This document shows positions 36,717 to 45,375 of a stretch of 64,000 bases of DNA, piece after piece. The notes under the pieces are model-generated. The model worked only from the letters and a program-made list of their open reading frames with translations. It did not search any database and was not told where the DNA came from. The position numbers and the translations under genes were made by a program. How positions within the stretch are numbered: position 1 is the first letter of the stretch; every line of letters starts with the position of its first letter. This stretch comes from Halarcobacter ebronensis (GTDB taxonomy: Bacteria > Campylobacterota > Campylobacteria > Campylobacterales > Arcobacteraceae): contig NZ_CP053836.1 of NCBI RefSeq assembly GCF_013201825.1, positions 682,001-746,000 on the forward strand, written 5' to 3'.

Positions 36717-37667
36717 TTATGGTATATCAATCTTCTCTAATACTTTATGAATCAAATCATCCACTTGTATATCTAAAGCCTCAGCTTCGTAACTTAAGAT
36801 TATTCTGTGTCTTAATACATTTTTAACAACCAGTGCTATATCAATAGGAGTTACATATTCATTGCCTCTTATATATGCCATGGCTTTTACAGCTTTAAAC
36901 ATATCAATAGTTGCCCTAGGACTTGCCCCAAATTGTATATACTCTTTTATCTCTTCTAAGCCATAATTTTCAGGCTCTCTTGTTGCACAAATGATATTTA
37001 CAATATACTCTTCAAGCTCTTTATCAATATGGATATTTTGAACCTCTTTTTTTAAAGTTTGAAGCTCCTCTTTGGTGATGATTTTATTTAGTTCTAAAAT
37101 CTCATTTGAAGTAACTTTTTTTGCAATCTCATACTCTTGTTCTTTTGTGTTATACCCAACAACTATTTTAAACATAAATCTATCAAGTTGGGCTTCAGGC
37201 AAACTATAAGCTCCCTCTTGTTCAATTGGATTTTGAGTAGCAAGAACTAAAAAGGGTGATTCCACTATAAAAGTATCATCTGCAATTGTTACTTGTCTCT
37301 CTTGCATAACTTCCAAAAGTGCTGATTGAACTTTTGCTGGAGCTCTATTTATCTCATCTGCTAAAAGAAGATTTGTAAATATGGGACCTCTTTTGATTTT
37401 GAAATCACCTGTTTTCATATCAAAAATTTGAGCTCCAATAATATCACTTGGAAGCAGATCAGGTGTAAATTGAACCCTCTTAAATTTTAGATCAACAACA
37501 TTTGCTACTGTTTTAACAGTAGTTGTTTTTGCTAAACCTGGAACCCCTTCAAGTAAAATATGACCATTTGTTAAAAGACCAATTAGGATTGAGTTTATCA
37601 TATCCTCTTGCCCCACTACAACTTTAGCTATCTCATTTTTTATCTCTGTGATTTTTGTTTGTGACAT
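36717..37667 (-). CDS. MoxR-family AAA+ ATPase
   Basis: A 316-residue AAA_3 ATPase: Walker A GVPGLAKTTT near residue 38, Walker B LLLADEINRAP near 102, sensor 1 ATQNPIEQEGAY and a C-terminal lid. Chosen start is the ATG at 37667; the TTG one codon earlier is unlikely. It probably acts as a chaperone for metal-dependent or VWA-linked assembly. First gene of the operon. Confidence 0.93.
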   Translation of the reverse strand: MSQTKITEIKNEIAKVVVGQEDMINSILIGLLTNGHILLEGVPGLAKTTTVKTVANVVDLKFKRVQFTPDLLPSDIIGAQIFDMKTGDFKIKRGPIFTNLLLADEINRAPAKVQSALLEVMQERQVTIADDTFIVESPFLVLATQNPIEQEGAYSLPEAQLDRFMFKIVVGYNTKEQEYEIAKKVTSNEILELNKIITKEELQTLKKEVQNIHIDKELEEYIVNIICATREPENYGLEEIKEYIQFGASPRATIDMFKAVKAMAYIRGNEYVTPIDIALVVKNVLRHRIILSYEAEALDIQVDDLIHKVLEKIDIP

Positions 37668-37896
37668 CAATACTTCTTTTATATCTTTTTTAAGTTAGAT
37701 ATTCTATCAAAAGAAAGGTTTTAACAGCTTAAAATAATACCTTAAAAAAACCTTAAAATAGTAGTTAACTAGGGTAGTTAAAACTCACTTTAGACTCAAA
37801 AAATTTTGATTAATTTATAGACAATAAATTTTTAAATAAATTATTTCAAGAGGTATAATGGGTTATATATAATATAAAAAAACTAAGGAGATTGAT

Positions 37897-38871
37897 ATGA
37901 AAAGTGTATACGATATAGCAATCATTGGTGCTGGTCCAGCAGGAATTGCAACTTCATGTGAAGCAGTCATCTTCGGTGTTAAAAAAATCTTAATGTTTGA
38001 AAAAGGTGATAATCACTCTCAAACAATTAGAAAATATTTTAATGATAATAAACCAGTTGATAAGGATTGGAAAGGAATAGAAGTAGAGCTAAAAGGTCAT
38101 ATAGATTTTCAAGATGGAACAAAAGAGAGTACACTTGATCTGTTTGAGGAGTCTTTGGGAAAAAAGTTAATTGATGCAAAATTTAATACAGAGATTTCAA
38201 AGGTAAGCAAGCTAAAAAATAGATTTAAAATAGAGACAACTACAGGTGAAACATATTTTTCAAAAAGAGTTGTTGTAGCAATAGGGAAAATGGGAAAACC
38301 AAATAAACCAGACTATAAAATTCCATCAAGTTTAAAACTAAAAGCAAACCACACAATATCTGATTGTAAAGGAAATGAGGATGTATTAGTTGTAGGTGGT
38401 GGAGATAGTGCTTGTGAATATGCATATTTTATTCATCAAGATAATAGGGTAACTTTTAATTATAGAAGAGAAGAGATTACAAAAGCAAATCCAAAAAATG
38501 TAAAGAATCTTATGAATTGTATAGAAGATGGTGAAATTGAAGCAAAACTTGGGGTTGATATAGAAAAAATAGAAGATGAAGATGGAAAATTTAAAGTTTT
38601 TTATAATGATGGAACAATAGGGAAATATGACAGAATAATCTATGCTTTAGGTGGAGTTACTCCAAAAGAGTTTTTGAAAAGTTGCAGTGTTAGTTTAGAT
38701 GAAAATGAGAAACCTTTTATAGATGAAAAGAATAAAAATAGTGCAGGGGTTTATCTTGCAGGAGATATTTGTGGTTCAATTGGTGGTTCAATTGCACTAG
38801 CTTTAAATCATGGGTATAATATAGTAACTGATTTTGCTGAGGTAGAGGTTAGGGAAGCAATAAGTGCTTAG
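37897..38871 (+). CDS. NAD(P)/FAD-dependent oxidoreductase, TrxB-like without CxxC
   Basis: A 324-residue two-nucleotide-binding flavoprotein: FAD motif IIGAGPAGIATSCEA at the N-terminus, NAD(P) motif VLVVGGGDSACEYA in the middle and GVYLAGDICG near the C-terminus. It resembles thioredoxin reductase but lacks a redox CxxC between the two domains, as in the ferredoxin-NADP reductase/YpdA group and a known campylobacterial homologue. Ribosome site AAGGAG. It is alone and divergent from moxR. Confidence 0.85.
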   Translation: MKSVYDIAIIGAGPAGIATSCEAVIFGVKKILMFEKGDNHSQTIRKYFNDNKPVDKDWKGIEVELKGHIDFQDGTKESTLDLFEESLGKKLIDAKFNTEISKVSKLKNRFKIETTTGETYFSKRVVVAIGKMGKPNKPDYKIPSSLKLKANHTISDCKGNEDVLVVGGGDSACEYAYFIHQDNRVTFNYRREEITKANPKNVKNLMNCIEDGEIEAKLGVDIEKIEDEDGKFKVFYNDGTIGKYDRIIYALGGVTPKEFLKSCSVSLDENEKPFIDEKNKNSAGVYLAGDICGSIGGSIALALNHGYNIVTDFAEVEVREAISA

Positions 38872-38897
38872 GAATAAAAGGAGGTTTCCTTTTATTC
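38872..38897 (+). terminator. terminator of the flavin oxidoreductase
   Basis: An 11-bp perfect stem GAATAAAAGGA / TCCTTTTATTC with loop GGTT directly after the stop, followed by TTT. Confidence 0.8.
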
Positions 38898-38912
38898 TTT
38901 AATAAAACCTTT

Positions 38913-39257
38913 CTTGTGTACGCTTCGCGTATCACAAGTTCTCTTGCTCTCTCTTACGAGAGTAGCGCTTACAACCTTTTTGTTGAAAAAGGTTGCGCCA
39001 AAAGCAACCAGACACGATGTTAAAGCTCTTTCAGAGTTCCTTGAATATAGATATAATTTTCTGACCTGCGGAACTTATATAATACATTTAAGGAAATATA
39101 TTATCATATTCCCTTAAATGTATTATATAAGTTCCGCAACGCAATAAATATTTTGTTTCTCTTTGAGGGAATTTGCGTAGCAAACAGTGAAGACGTTGGT
39201 AGTTTTTGCAATACTTTTTTCTACAAAAAAGTATTAAAGTGAAAGCCTTTAGGCTTT
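38913..39257. repeat. array of consecutive hairpins in a non-coding patch
   Basis: At least seven inverted repeats follow each other: 38913-38938 (CTTGTG-TACGC, loop TTC, GCGTA-T-CACAAG), 38946-38966 (GCTCTCTC, TTAC, GAGAG-T-AGC), 38972-38995 (CAACCTTTTT / AAAAAGGTTG), about 39026-39037 (CTCT/AGAG), 39068-39137 (26-bp perfect repeat), 39172-39182 (TTGC/GCAA), 39210-39235 (AATACTTTTTT / AAAAAAGTATT) and 39242-39257 (AAAGCC/GGCTTT). The first two share a single bulged T on the 3' arm. The patch is richer in G+C than its surroundings. It may be a degenerate interspersed element; I cannot name a family. Confidence 0.7.
39068..39137. repeat. perfect 26-bp inverted repeat
   Basis: Left arm 39068-39093 and right arm 39112-39137 are exact reverse complements, beginning GCGGAACTTATATAATACAT. 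The 18-nt loop pairs for five more bases after one mismatch. No U tract follows, so it is not an ordinary terminator. Confidence 0.95.
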
Positions 39258-39402
39258 AAAGAAATGCTGTATTTATTATAAAAAAAAGAAATAAATAAGT
39301 ACATAAAAAAGTAAAATCTAGTATTATATATGTTTATATGATTAGTTAATAAATTTTAAGAAAAATCAATATCAAATTAAATATTGTGAATAGGTTATAT
39401 TA

Positions 39403-40788
39403 ATGAATAATAATAAAGTAATTATAAATCACATTAAAACATATACTACTTTTGAATGGTTAGTGTTTATAAAAATTTTAGAGAATATGACTGACGATAA
39501 AATAAAAAAAATTGAGCATAATGATTCAGAAAGAAATTTATTACAGAATCCTAATTGGTATTTAATTATTGTAGATTTAGCAATTCGTTTTTCTGATTAT
39601 AAAAATACAAAAGTAAATATCAATGCATTACCTACAAAATTTGATTATAGAAAATTTGTATCACTATATTTAAATAGTAAAGATAATGAAAAAAATTTTA
39701 AAAATGATTGAAATTCATCTTTAAATATTGCTTTATCAAGATATGCTGATGAACAATTAAGAAGATACTCCCCTGCAGTTAATAATTTTGGAAGATTATT
39801 AGATTTGTTTAAAGATAAAGAAATGTTACTTAAACAATTTTTTGGATTATCTCCTAAACAAATTTTATTTTTTACGGCACTAAATATTGATAAACACAAT
39901 ATATATAAACCTTTTGATTTTAGTAGTATTTTTAGATTACTAAAAGAATATGATTCTAAAATAACAGCTAAGAATTTTAATAAGTTTATAAATATTATGT
40001 CAATCAGTATCAAACAGTATAGACTAAAATCAAAAGAATTAGGAAATACTAAAGATAAAATAAAGACAACAAGATTAATTGAACAATTTCCAATTATTGA
40101 TTTATCTGATGATTTTTATTTTATACCTTCTTTAAATGCACTGATAGAGTCTTTAACATATAAGCTCTTTAAAACATTGAATGATTTACAAGTAAAACCA
40201 CAAAATTTTAAGCGTGAGTTTGGAAATACATTCGAAAATTATACTAGAAGGTTAACTAAATTTAGACATAATGAATATATATATGAATGTAATGAATTGA
40301 TTACTGAAATTAAAAAAGAAAAAGCAGAATATTATTTATTAAAAGATAATTCTACAATTGTAATTGAAAGTAAATTATTACCAGTGAATGATGAAATGAT
40401 TCTAAATGGAGACTTACCTCACATTAAGAAGAATTTTATTGAGACTATAAATAAAGCATTTAGCCAAATTAAATCAACATTTGATCATATAAGTGTAGAA
40501 AATAAATATGCCATTATTGTTATACATACTCATACTCTTTTATTGGAAAGTAGAATAGAACTTCTAAAAGATAATATTAATTATGAATTTATAGACAATG
40601 TTATAATTCTTTCAATAATTGATTACGAAATTTTAATAGATAATTCTTTTGAGAAAATCATTGAGTTTTTTAAACAAAAGAAAACTGACCAAAAAAAACA
40701 TATATCAATATTTTTTTCTAATAAACAAAATATGTATTTAGAAAAAGTTTTTTATTCAGCATTTAATGAAATATTAGATAATAATTGA
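39403..40788 (+). pseudogene. PD-(D/E)XK-like nuclease gene interrupted by one TGA
   Basis: One reading frame of 461 codons runs from the ATG at 39403 to 40788, broken only by TGA at 39709-39711 (codon 103). After it the frame stays open without shift; the next possible start is a TTG at 39805 or an ATG at 39823. The downstream part has FGNTFENYTRR followed by a D-x6-ESK pattern (DNSTIVIESK, about residues 315-324 of the full frame), which fits a PD-(D/E)XK nuclease core. The gene is more A+T-rich than its neighbours and lies beside the hairpin array, so it was probably acquired. It could be a defence nuclease, but I do not recognise a family. Confidence 0.6.
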
Positions 40789-40798
40789 ATTTAAATGT

Positions 40799-41683
40799 TT
40801 ATTTGAAAAACCTCTCCAACTCATCTATAACCTCCAAAGGTTTCTCTTCTGGCAAAAAATGCCCACAATCAAGTGCCTTGCCACTTACCTTTGTGGCATA
40901 TTCACTCCAAACATCTAAAACCTTGTAAGTTCTATTTATAAACCCTTTTGCTCCCCAAAGAACCAAAAGAGGTGTATCTATTTTTCTATTTCTATCTTTC
41001 CTATCATCACTCATATCTATAGTTGCTGCTGCTCTATAATCTTCACAAGTTGCATGAATAGATTCTTTATCAAAACATTTTACATACTCATCTAAAGCCT
41101 CACTGTCAAATTTCTTTTCAAAGGCTACATCTTTTGCACTCCATCTTTTTAGTTTCTCTTTTAGATAATATTCTGGATTAGCTTCTATCATAGTTTCAGG
41201 AAGATTATCTGGTTGTATTAGAAAAAACCAGTGGTAATAACCTGTTGCAAAAATTTGGTCTGTATTTTCAAACATATGAAAAGTTGGAGCAATATCCATA
41301 ACACAAGCTTTTAAAACTTGATTTGGATAATCTAAACATAATCTGTGAGTTACTCTAGCCCCTCTATCATGTCCAGCTACAAAAAACTTATCAAATCCTA
41401 AATAGTTCATAAGTTCAACCATATCTTTTGCCATATTTTTTTTAGAGTAGTTTTCATGGTTTTCTAAACCCTTTGGTTTAGAGCTTTTCCCATATCCTCT
41501 TAAATCTGGACAAACTATATAAAAAGAGTTTGCTAAAGTAGGGGCAATTTTATGCCACATAATGTGAGTTTGAGGATAGCCATGGATTAATAAAAGGGGT
41601 TTGCCAATTCCTGTGTGTTTAAAATTTATTTTAACACCATTTACCTCTATTGATTCTTCTTTAAAAATATTTGGAAAAAGCAT
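40799..41683 (-). CDS. alpha/beta hydrolase, fluoroacetate (haloacetate) dehalogenase family
   Basis: A 294-residue cytoplasmic hydrolase very like fluoroacetate dehalogenase. The nucleophile sits in GHDRGARVTHR (Asp near residue 105 with both substrate-carboxylate Arg residues), followed by VMDIAPTFHMF with the acid Asp, YYHWFFLIQP with the halide-binding His and Trp, CEDYRAAATID with the halide-binding Tyr, and DCGHFLPEE with the catalytic His. All residues that define the dehalogenase over epoxide hydrolases appear present. It has its own transcript, convergent with the interrupted nuclease gene and divergent from rpsB. Confidence 0.85.
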   Translation of the reverse strand: MLFPNIFKEESIEVNGVKINFKHTGIGKPLLLIHGYPQTHIMWHKIAPTLANSFYIVCPDLRGYGKSSKPKGLENHENYSKKNMAKDMVELMNYLGFDKFFVAGHDRGARVTHRLCLDYPNQVLKACVMDIAPTFHMFENTDQIFATGYYHWFFLIQPDNLPETMIEANPEYYLKEKLKRWSAKDVAFEKKFDSEALDEYVKCFDKESIHATCEDYRAAATIDMSDDRKDRNRKIDTPLLVLWGAKGFINRTYKVLDVWSEYATKVSGKALDCGHFLPEEKPLEVIDELERFFK

Positions 41684-41777
41684 AAATATCCTTTTTTGAA
41701 AAATTTTAGCAAAAATAAAAGAGAAAAATATAAATATTTATCAAAAAATGTTAACTTAAAGAAGTATTAAAGTTAAC

Positions 41778-41941
41778 TTAGATAAAATCACGACTCTATT
41801 TTAAATAGAAAACCTCTCATGTGTCAATCCTGGTATGGGTTGTGACAAGTTAATTGTACTTGCCATTAAGGGGCACAGAGGCTAAACCCAGATGACTTAA
41901 AAAAGAACAACTCGTGTGTTCTCTTTAGGTTTTTGCTTCTT
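41778..41941 (+). ncRNA. structured 5' leader of rpsB, candidate S2 autoregulatory element
   Basis: Between a -10-like GATAAAAT and the rpsB start. P1 is CCTCT (41813-41817) with AGAGG (41877-41881), extended by GTG/CAC; P2 is TGTCAATCC/GGGTTGTGACA (about 41822-41846); P3 is CAAGT/ACTTG (41846-41862). TGGGTT at 41836-41841 can pair with AACCCA at 41885-41890 as a pseudoknot. A hairpin AGAACA/TGTTCT (about 41904-41922) then precedes a T-rich run, which could act as a terminator. The layout fits a ribosomal protein S2 leader. Structure read by eye. Confidence 0.55.
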
Positions 41942-42003
41942 TTTAGCAAAATTTATTTTTGTGTGAAAAAAGAAGACATAATATTATAAAACAAGGAAAA
42001 ACT

Positions 42004-42810
42004 ATGGTTACTATGAAAGACCTATTAGAGTGTGGTGTACACTTCGGACACCAAACAAGAAGATGGAATCCAAAAATGAAAAAATTCATTTTCGGTGTAA
42101 GAAAAAATATCTATATCATTGACTTACAAAAAACGTTAAGATATTTCAGATATACATACAATGTAGTTAGAGATGCAGCAGCAGAAGGTCAAACAATGAT
42201 TTTCGTTGGTACAAAAAAACAAGCTAGTCAAGCTGTAAAAGATGCAGCTATTAAATGTGGAATGCCTTATGTAAACCACAGATGGTTAGGTGGAATGTTA
42301 ACTAACTACGGAACAATTAAAAAATCAATTAGAAAATTAGAAGTAATTAAAAAAATGAGAGAAGAGGGTCAATTAGACCTTTTAACTAAAAAAGAAGCTT
42401 TAATGCTTACAAGAAAAGAAGAAAAATTAGAACTTTATCTTGGTGGTATTAAAGAGATGAACAAACTTCCAGATTTAATGTTTGTTTTAGATGCAGTAAA
42501 AGAAAAAATCGCTATCCAAGAAGCTAGAAGATTAGGAATCAAAGTTGTAGCACCACTTGATACTAACTGTGACCCAGATGTTGTTGACTATCCAATCCCA
42601 GGAAACGACGATGCAATTAGATCAATTCAACTATTTTGTGATGAAATGGCAGAAGCAATGAACGAAGGTAGAGCTGCGTTAGCAGACGAGACTGGTACAG
42701 AACTTGAAGCTCCAGTATCTGAAGAAGAGGTACAAGAAGTAGTTGCAGAAGCTGTAGCAGAAGGTGAAGCTGAAGCAGTAGAAACTGAAGAAAAAACAGA
42801 GGAAGCATAA
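42004..42810 (+). CDS. rpsB: 30S ribosomal protein S2
   Basis: Small-subunit ribosomal protein. 268 residues from the ATG at 42004, which has the ribosome site AAGGAAAAA; the frame extends upstream but that part is leader. Core motifs: [16 protein letters not shown] at the start and [15 protein letters not shown] and DTNCDPD later. The C-terminal ~40 residues are a Glu/Ala-rich acidic tail, longer than in E. coli, as in other campylobacteria. tsf begins one base after the stop. Confidence 0.97.
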   Translation: MVTMKDLLECGVHFGHQTRRWNPKMKKFIFGVRKNIYIIDLQKTLRYFRYTYNVVRDAAAEGQTMIFVGTKKQASQAVKDAAIKCGMPYVNHRWLGGMLTNYGTIKKSIRKLEVIKKMREEGQLDLLTKKEALMLTRKEEKLELYLGGIKEMNKLPDLMFVLDAVKEKIAIQEARRLGIKVVAPLDTNCDPDVVDYPIPGNDDAIRSIQLFCDEMAEAMNEGRAALADETGTELEAPVSEEEVQEVVAEAVAEGEAEAVETEEKTEEA

Positions 42811-42811
42811 G

Positions 42812-43861
42812 ATGGCAGGAGCAACTCCAAAACTAATCAAAGAGTTAAGAGAAAAATCTGGTGCAGGAATGCTTGATTGCAAAAACGCTTTAAATGAGTG
42901 TGATGGTAATATTGATGATGCAATGAAATTCTTAAGAGAAGCTGGTCTTGCAAAAGCTGCTAAAAAAAGTGGTAATGTTGCTGCAGAAGGTCTTATTACA
43001 ATTTTAGTTAATGAGGACTCTACTAAAGTAACTATGACTGAAGTTAACTCACAAACTGACTTCGTTGCAAAAAATGACCAATTTATTAATTTAACAAAAG
43101 AGATCACTTCTCATGTTCAAGCACATGGTTGTACTGAGTCTTCTGAATTATTAAAAACAACTATTAATGGTACAACTTTTGAAGAGTATTTAAATGGAAA
43201 AATTGCAACTATCGGTGAAAACATTGTTGCTAGAAAAATGGTAACTATTTCAACTGATAATGGTGTTGTAAATGGTTATGTTCATATGGGTAAAGTTGGT
43301 GTTATTTTAGCAGCAACTTGCTCTGATGCTGCAAAAGAAAAAACTGTTGATTTATTAAAAAAAGTTGCAATGCATGCAGCTTCAATGAAACCAACTGTTA
43401 TTTCATATAAAGATTTAGATGCAGATTTTATTGAATCTGAAAATAAAGCTATTATTGCTGATATTGAAAAAGAGAATGAAGAGTTAGTAAGACTTAAAAA
43501 ACCTCTTAAAAATATCCCTCAGTTTGTTACAAGACAACAATTAACTGAAGAGGCAATTGAAGCAGCTAAAAAAGAGATGAGAGATGAGTTACTTGCGCAA
43601 GGTAAACCAGAAAAAATTATTGAAAACATTCTTACAGGTAAAATTGCAAGATGGATTGAAGATAACTCTCAATTAGATAAAACTCACGCACTATTATCTC
43701 AAACATACGTTATGGATGATTCTATGAGTGTTGAAGAAGCTATTAAAGCTGTTGATTCATCAATAGAGATTGTTGAGTATGTAAGATTCGAACTTGGTGA
43801 AGGTATCGAGAAAAAAGAAGAAGATTTCGCAGCAGAAGTTGCAGCTCAAATGGGTAAATAA
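42812..43861 (+). CDS. tsf: elongation factor Ts
   Basis: Nucleotide exchange factor for EF-Tu. 349 residues. The N-terminal UBA-type domain has LREKSGAGMLDCKNALNE; the core has the VNSQTDFVAKN signature near residue 78. It is somewhat longer than E. coli EF-Ts (283) because of extra core sequence, normal for this phylum. Co-transcribed with rpsB. Confidence 0.97.
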   Translation: MAGATPKLIKELREKSGAGMLDCKNALNECDGNIDDAMKFLREAGLAKAAKKSGNVAAEGLITILVNEDSTKVTMTEVNSQTDFVAKNDQFINLTKEITSHVQAHGCTESSELLKTTINGTTFEEYLNGKIATIGENIVARKMVTISTDNGVVNGYVHMGKVGVILAATCSDAAKEKTVDLLKKVAMHAASMKPTVISYKDLDADFIESENKAIIADIEKENEELVRLKKPLKNIPQFVTRQQLTEEAIEAAKKEMRDELLAQGKPEKIIENILTGKIARWIEDNSQLDKTHALLSQTYVMDDSMSVEEAIKAVDSSIEIVEYVRFELGEGIEKKEEDFAAEVAAQMGK

Positions 43862-43888
43862 GCAATAGCGAAATAAGAAGTCAGAGTA

Positions 43889-44578
43889 ATGGGTGAAACA
43901 ATAAACAAACAAACACCCATAAGCTCTGACAAAAATATACTGCTTGAAGCAAAAAATCTAACTCACGAATTTGATTATAAACTTTTCGAAAATATAAATC
44001 TAACATTAGAAAAAAAAGAGTCAATTGCTATTATAGGAATTAGTGGTAGCGGTAAATCTACACTATTAAATATATTAAGTTCTCTTTTAAAACCAAAATT
44101 TGGTGAAATAATTTATAATAAAGAAGATATATATAAAAGTAAAAAAAAGAGGCTTTTAAATATAAGAAGAGAAGATTTTGGTATAATATTTCAAGCACAT
44201 TACCTCTTTAGAGGTTTTACTGCAAATGATAATTTAGAGGTTGCTACACTTTTAAGTGGAAACAGTATTGATGAGGAGCTGTTAAAAAGGCTAAATATTG
44301 ATTTTGTTCTAAAACAAGGTGTTGGTGAACTAAGTGGCGGACAACAACAAAGGCTGTCAATTGCAAGAGTTCTTACAAAAAAACCTAAAATTATATTTGC
44401 AGATGAACCCACAGGTAATCTTGATAAGCAGACAGCACAAATAGTAATGCAGACACTTCATGAATATATAAAAGAGAATGACTCTGGCATGATTCTTGTA
44501 ACCCATGAAAATGAGTTGGCAATGCAGTGTGATAAAGTCTATAAATTAGAAAACTTAGAGTTAAAAGAGTTGAAATAA
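43889..44578 (+). CDS. ABC transporter ATPase, LolD/FtsE-like
   Basis: A 229-residue ATPase: Walker A GISGSGKST near residue 48, Q loop FQAHYLFRGFTANDN, signature LSGGQQQRLSIARVL, Walker B IIFADEPTGNLD and switch His in LVTHE. No permease is adjacent. In Campylobacter the same gene follows tsf. Likely part of a lipoprotein-release or cell-envelope system, but the partner is not in the window. Its stop shares one base with the next start. Confidence 0.85.
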   Translation: MGETINKQTPISSDKNILLEAKNLTHEFDYKLFENINLTLEKKESIAIIGISGSGKSTLLNILSSLLKPKFGEIIYNKEDIYKSKKKRLLNIRREDFGIIFQAHYLFRGFTANDNLEVATLLSGNSIDEELLKRLNIDFVLKQGVGELSGGQQQRLSIARVLTKKPKIIFADEPTGNLDKQTAQIVMQTLHEYIKENDSGMILVTHENELAMQCDKVYKLENLELKELK

Positions 44579-45375
44579 TGAATTTGATTTTAGTGACAAA
44601 AACACCAATTATAGAAAAAATATTCACACTTGTATGTGCAAAAATGGGTATAAAACTTTTGGTTAGTGAAAACTTAAATACAAGTGATAACAGCGATATT
44701 ATGGTAATTGATGAAGAGTTTGTAAACGAGAGCTTTAACTCTTTTAAAAGCCATACAAAAAAACTTGCTGCAATTGTTAGTGAAGAACTTCCTTTTGATA
44801 AAGCAAGAGATTTTATTATAAACAGACCTTTCCTTCCAGCAACTTTAGAGATGTTATTAAAAGAGCAAGTTGAGTTTATTAAAGATGATGAAAAAGTAGA
44901 AAATAGACTAAAAAAAGAGTTTATAGAAGATGGTTTTGATGAAGAAAAAGTTATTTCAAATTATGTGGAATCTCTAGCTGATGATATTGCAAGTGATATA
45001 GAAGAAGAGAGTGATGAGAGCATAGTAACTATTGCTTCACTAAATAATGGTGGTGTTTTAGATAATAGTGAATTAACTAAAATAAGTGATTTGTTGCATG
45101 ATGATGAGTTATCATCTAATTACAATATGCCTGTTGATGAAAATGATTGGAAAGATATTAGTTCAATTATTGATGATGCTTTAAATGAAGTAAAAGAGTA
45201 TGAGTTTGATTTGGAGCAAAAACCAAAAGATGATGAACCAAGAAGACTTATTTTAAATAACTATTCAATTGCTGAGTTAAAACCTTTTTTACAAAAATTT
45301 GACCAAGGTGTAATTGATAGACTCTCAAACGGCGAAGATGTAAATATAACAATGTGTTTAAAGGTTAGTAAATAA
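44578..45375 (+). CDS. highly acidic conserved hypothetical protein
   Basis: A 265-residue protein whose first ~75 residues look like a degenerate receiver fold (alternating hydrophobic strands, MVIDEEF), and whose middle is very rich in Asp and Glu. It occupies the place of the 'highly acidic protein' before gmk in C. jejuni, where a flagellar export gene fliR is nearby; fliR is missing here. It may still be flagellum-related. Coupled to gmk by a one-base overlap. Confidence 0.75.
   Translation: MNLILVTKTPIIEKIFTLVCAKMGIKLLVSENLNTSDNSDIMVIDEEFVNESFNSFKSHTKKLAAIVSEELPFDKARDFIINRPFLPATLEMLLKEQVEFIKDDEKVENRLKKEFIEDGFDEEKVISNYVESLADDIASDIEEESDESIVTIASLNNGGVLDNSELTKISDLLHDDELSSNYNMPVDENDWKDISSIIDDALNEVKEYEFDLEQKPKDDEPRRLILNNYSIAELKPFLQKFDQGVIDRLSNGEDVNITMCLKVSK

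Noticed and set aside
38914-39117. A 67-codon frame through the hairpin array
   Set aside because: Its translation is a by-product of the inverted repeats, it runs across the long palindrome and has no ribosome site.
38913-39257. CRISPR array
   Set aside because: The hairpins differ from each other; there are no equal direct repeats with regular spacers and no cas genes.
39709-39711. TGA as selenocysteine or recoded tryptophan
   Set aside because: No SECIS-like hairpin directly follows and all other genes use TGA as a stop; a nonsense mutation is simpler.
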